A stretch of 64,000 nt of DNA, taken from Mycobacteroides sp. LB1. GTDB taxonomy: Bacteria > Actinomycetota > Actinomycetes > Mycobacteriales > Mycobacteriaceae. The stretch is taken from contig NZ_JACCFF010000006.1 in the NCBI RefSeq assembly GCF_013449725.1, positions 124,001 to 188,000 of the forward strand, read 5' to 3'. The notes beneath the pieces were generated by a model. That model was not told the DNA's origin, made no database searches, and saw only the letters and a program-made list of their open reading frames with translations. Numbering within the stretch: position 1 is the first letter of the stretch; the number at the start of each line of letters is the position of its first letter. Shown here one piece after another: positions 62,903-64,000 of the stretch. A program made the translations under genes and the position numbers.

Positions 62903-63445
62903 GTGAAGCGAGCGCTCGTCGTCGCCGCGGCGGTTGCCGTGCTGGCGACCCTCGGCGCCCCCGCTGCGGGTGCTGCGCCCAACCGAGACGCGGTGGCAGA
63001 ACACGTTCGGGCCTGGGAAAAAGCGTACAACGATGTTGACACCAACAAGATCGGTGATCTGACCTGCGATAAGTACCGTGACCGGGAGATGGCGAACAAC
63101 GAGTCCCGGATCCCGACCTGGGACGACTTCGTCAAGCCCACGGACCTGTACGCCAAGTTCCCCAAGCTCACCCAGGAAACCCTCGACCAGTTACTCGACG
63201 CCGCCAAGCGGAAGGATGCCGCAGCCTTCCGGCAGGCATCGGTCCAGGTGGTTCGGGAGAACTCGCATCTGACGGTCGCCAATATCGACAAGGTCAATGT
63301 CATCGAGGCCAAGAACGCGACGGTGACGGTGACCACGTCGACGGTGTGGGGCAACGACTCGCCCAAGACGTCCACGTCCGACTGGTACCTGACCTATGAG
63401 CGCGACGCGTGGCGCTACTGCAACCCGGTACTGACCGTCCGCTGA
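62903..63445 (+). CDS. Exported NTF2-like paralogue 4
   Basis: 180 residues from GTG 62903 with GGGGAGGG close upstream; ATG 62873 would add ten residues. Signal peptide about 1-25 (ending AGAAP). Cys55 in TCDKYRD and Cys173 in WRYC keep the family pattern. The domain begins RDAVAEHVRAWEKAYND, typical of NTF2-like proteins. It follows paralogue 3 by 70 bases and converges on the kinase gene. Confidence 0.75.
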   Translation: MKRALVVAAAVAVLATLGAPAAGAAPNRDAVAEHVRAWEKAYNDVDTNKIGDLTCDKYRDREMANNESRIPTWDDFVKPTDLYAKFPKLTQETLDQLLDAAKRKDAAAFRQASVQVVRENSHLTVANIDKVNVIEAKNATVTVTTSTVWGNDSPKTSTSDWYLTYERDAWRYCNPVLTVR

Positions 63446-63446
63446 T

Positions 63447-64000
63447 TCAGGCGCCCTTCAGCGACAGCTCGATCCGGGCCGCGCTCGGGGCGCAGTTCCC
63501 GGCGCCCGAGCGCAGCGTGGCGAGCGCACCGGCAACATTCGCGCGGCGTAGGGCGATCTCGGGTCCGTGCGGCCACCATGCCGCCAGCACGCCGGCGAAT
63601 ACGTCGCCGGCGCCGGTGGTGTCCAGCGGCCGCACCGGATACGACGGAACCGTGATCTCCCCCTGCGGGCTGCGGTAACGCGCCCCTTCGTCACCCAGCG
63701 TGGTCACCAGGTGTCGTGACGGGTACAGCCAGGATCTGGCCTCGGTCTCGTTGACGACGACCACGCTCGCTCGAAAAGCCAGCTCCGCCAGGTCGGGCGA
63801 GCGTTCGGGCACCGGGGAAGCGTTGAGCACGAACTGTTTTCCCGCCTCGACGGCCCACCGCGCCGCCATCAGCGCGACGTGAACCGGGATTTCCAACTGG
63901 CATAACAGCACATCGTGGGAACAGATGATGTCCTTGTGCACCTTCTCGTCCAAGGCGAAGGTACCGTTGGCGCCCGGTGCCACCACGATGCTGTTCTCGC
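63447..64000 (-). CDS. rbsK: PfkB-family ribokinase-like carbohydrate kinase (partial, 5' end outside)
   Basis: About 184 C-terminal residues; the gene runs off the right edge. The PfkB signature 2 DTTGAGDVFAG, with catalytic Asp in GAGD, and the ATP-site region VTTLGDEGARY are intact, as is VVVNETEA. The family phosphorylates ribose or related sugars. A ribokinase lies near nadE in M. tuberculosis (Rv2436), consistent with the symbol by synteny; the exact sugar is unproven. It converges on paralogue 4 with one base between stops. Confidence 0.82.
   Translation of the reverse strand, partial: ENSIVVAPGANGTFALDEKVHKDIICSHDVLLCQLEIPVHVALMAARWAVEAGKQFVLNASPVPERSPDLAELAFRASVVVVNETEARSWLYPSRHLVTTLGDEGARYRSPQGEITVPSYPVRPLDTTGAGDVFAGVLAAWWPHGPEIALRRANVAGALATLRSGAGNCAPSAARIELSLKGA

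Overview
The window is a GC-rich (about 64-65%) actinobacterial chromosome segment. It is almost certainly from a rapidly growing mycobacterium, most likely the Mycobacteroides abscessus/chelonae group. The evidence is gene order and protein content: ssb-like, ettA, NAD-glutamate dehydrogenase, thioesterase, aglA, glbO, HNH protein, two small cytochrome-oxidase-associated genes, pepN, a DsbA-like mycoredoxin, rpiB, nei, tig, clpP1, clpP2, clpX, korA, korB, mobA, rpfE, valS, folC, ndk, rne, rplU, rpmA, obg, proB, then an rbsK-like kinase. This follows the M. tuberculosis Rv2478c to Rv2436 block almost gene for gene. Species assignment is inference from memory, since no search was possible.

Layout. 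1-6 kb: the end of a flavin monooxygenase with its MerR regulator, a secreted TIMP-like protein, tRNA-Arg, a CopD/CtaG membrane fusion and an allophanate hydrolase. 6-25 kb: the conserved backbone from ssb to nei, interrupted by a DUF559 endonuclease-like gene between two inverted 62-bp palindromes and by an M48 peptidase gene. 25-27 kb: a Gly-rich membrane protein, an O-methyltransferase remnant abutting tRNA-Gly, then tRNA-Pro and tig. 28-31 kb: clpP1P2 with a ClgR-like site upstream, then clpX. 31-40 kb: an accessory stretch with a DinB-fold protein, GNAT, an acyl desaturase/ferredoxin-reductase pair with divergent TetR, a cysteine hydrolase, FdhD and a formate-dehydrogenase-like enzyme. 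40-43 kb: korAB. 43-44 kb: a 920-bp gene-free, partly AT-rich and hairpin-dense region leading into rpfE. 44-60 kb: mobA, YibE/F, VOC, monooxygenase, DUF937, then valS-folC-DUF4233-ndk-rne-rplU-rpmA-obg-proB. 60.7-63.4 kb: four related exported proteins sharing a cysteine-pair pattern. The window ends inside an rbsK-like kinase.

Functional themes are protein quality control (tig, ClpP1P2X, PepN, M48), translation control (EttA, ValS, L21, L27, Obg, RNase E), central carbon and nitrogen metabolism (GDH, KorAB, AglA, RpiB, ProB, FolC), molybdenum enzymes (MobA, FdhD, FDH-like), and respiratory or oxidative functions (GlbO, CtaG, the small oxidase-associated genes, the mycoredoxin).

The most unusual material is non-coding. 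One dispersed palindrome family (about 62 bp) flanks a nuclease-like gene and occurs solo elsewhere. A second dispersed motif (GATGAG...GCGCGAAGA) forms a five-copy 32-bp tandem array, recurs in intergenic DNA, and in a longer form is inserted in frame within the ferredoxin-reductase gene. The rpfE leader is long, heavily structured and not assignable by eye to a known riboswitch class.
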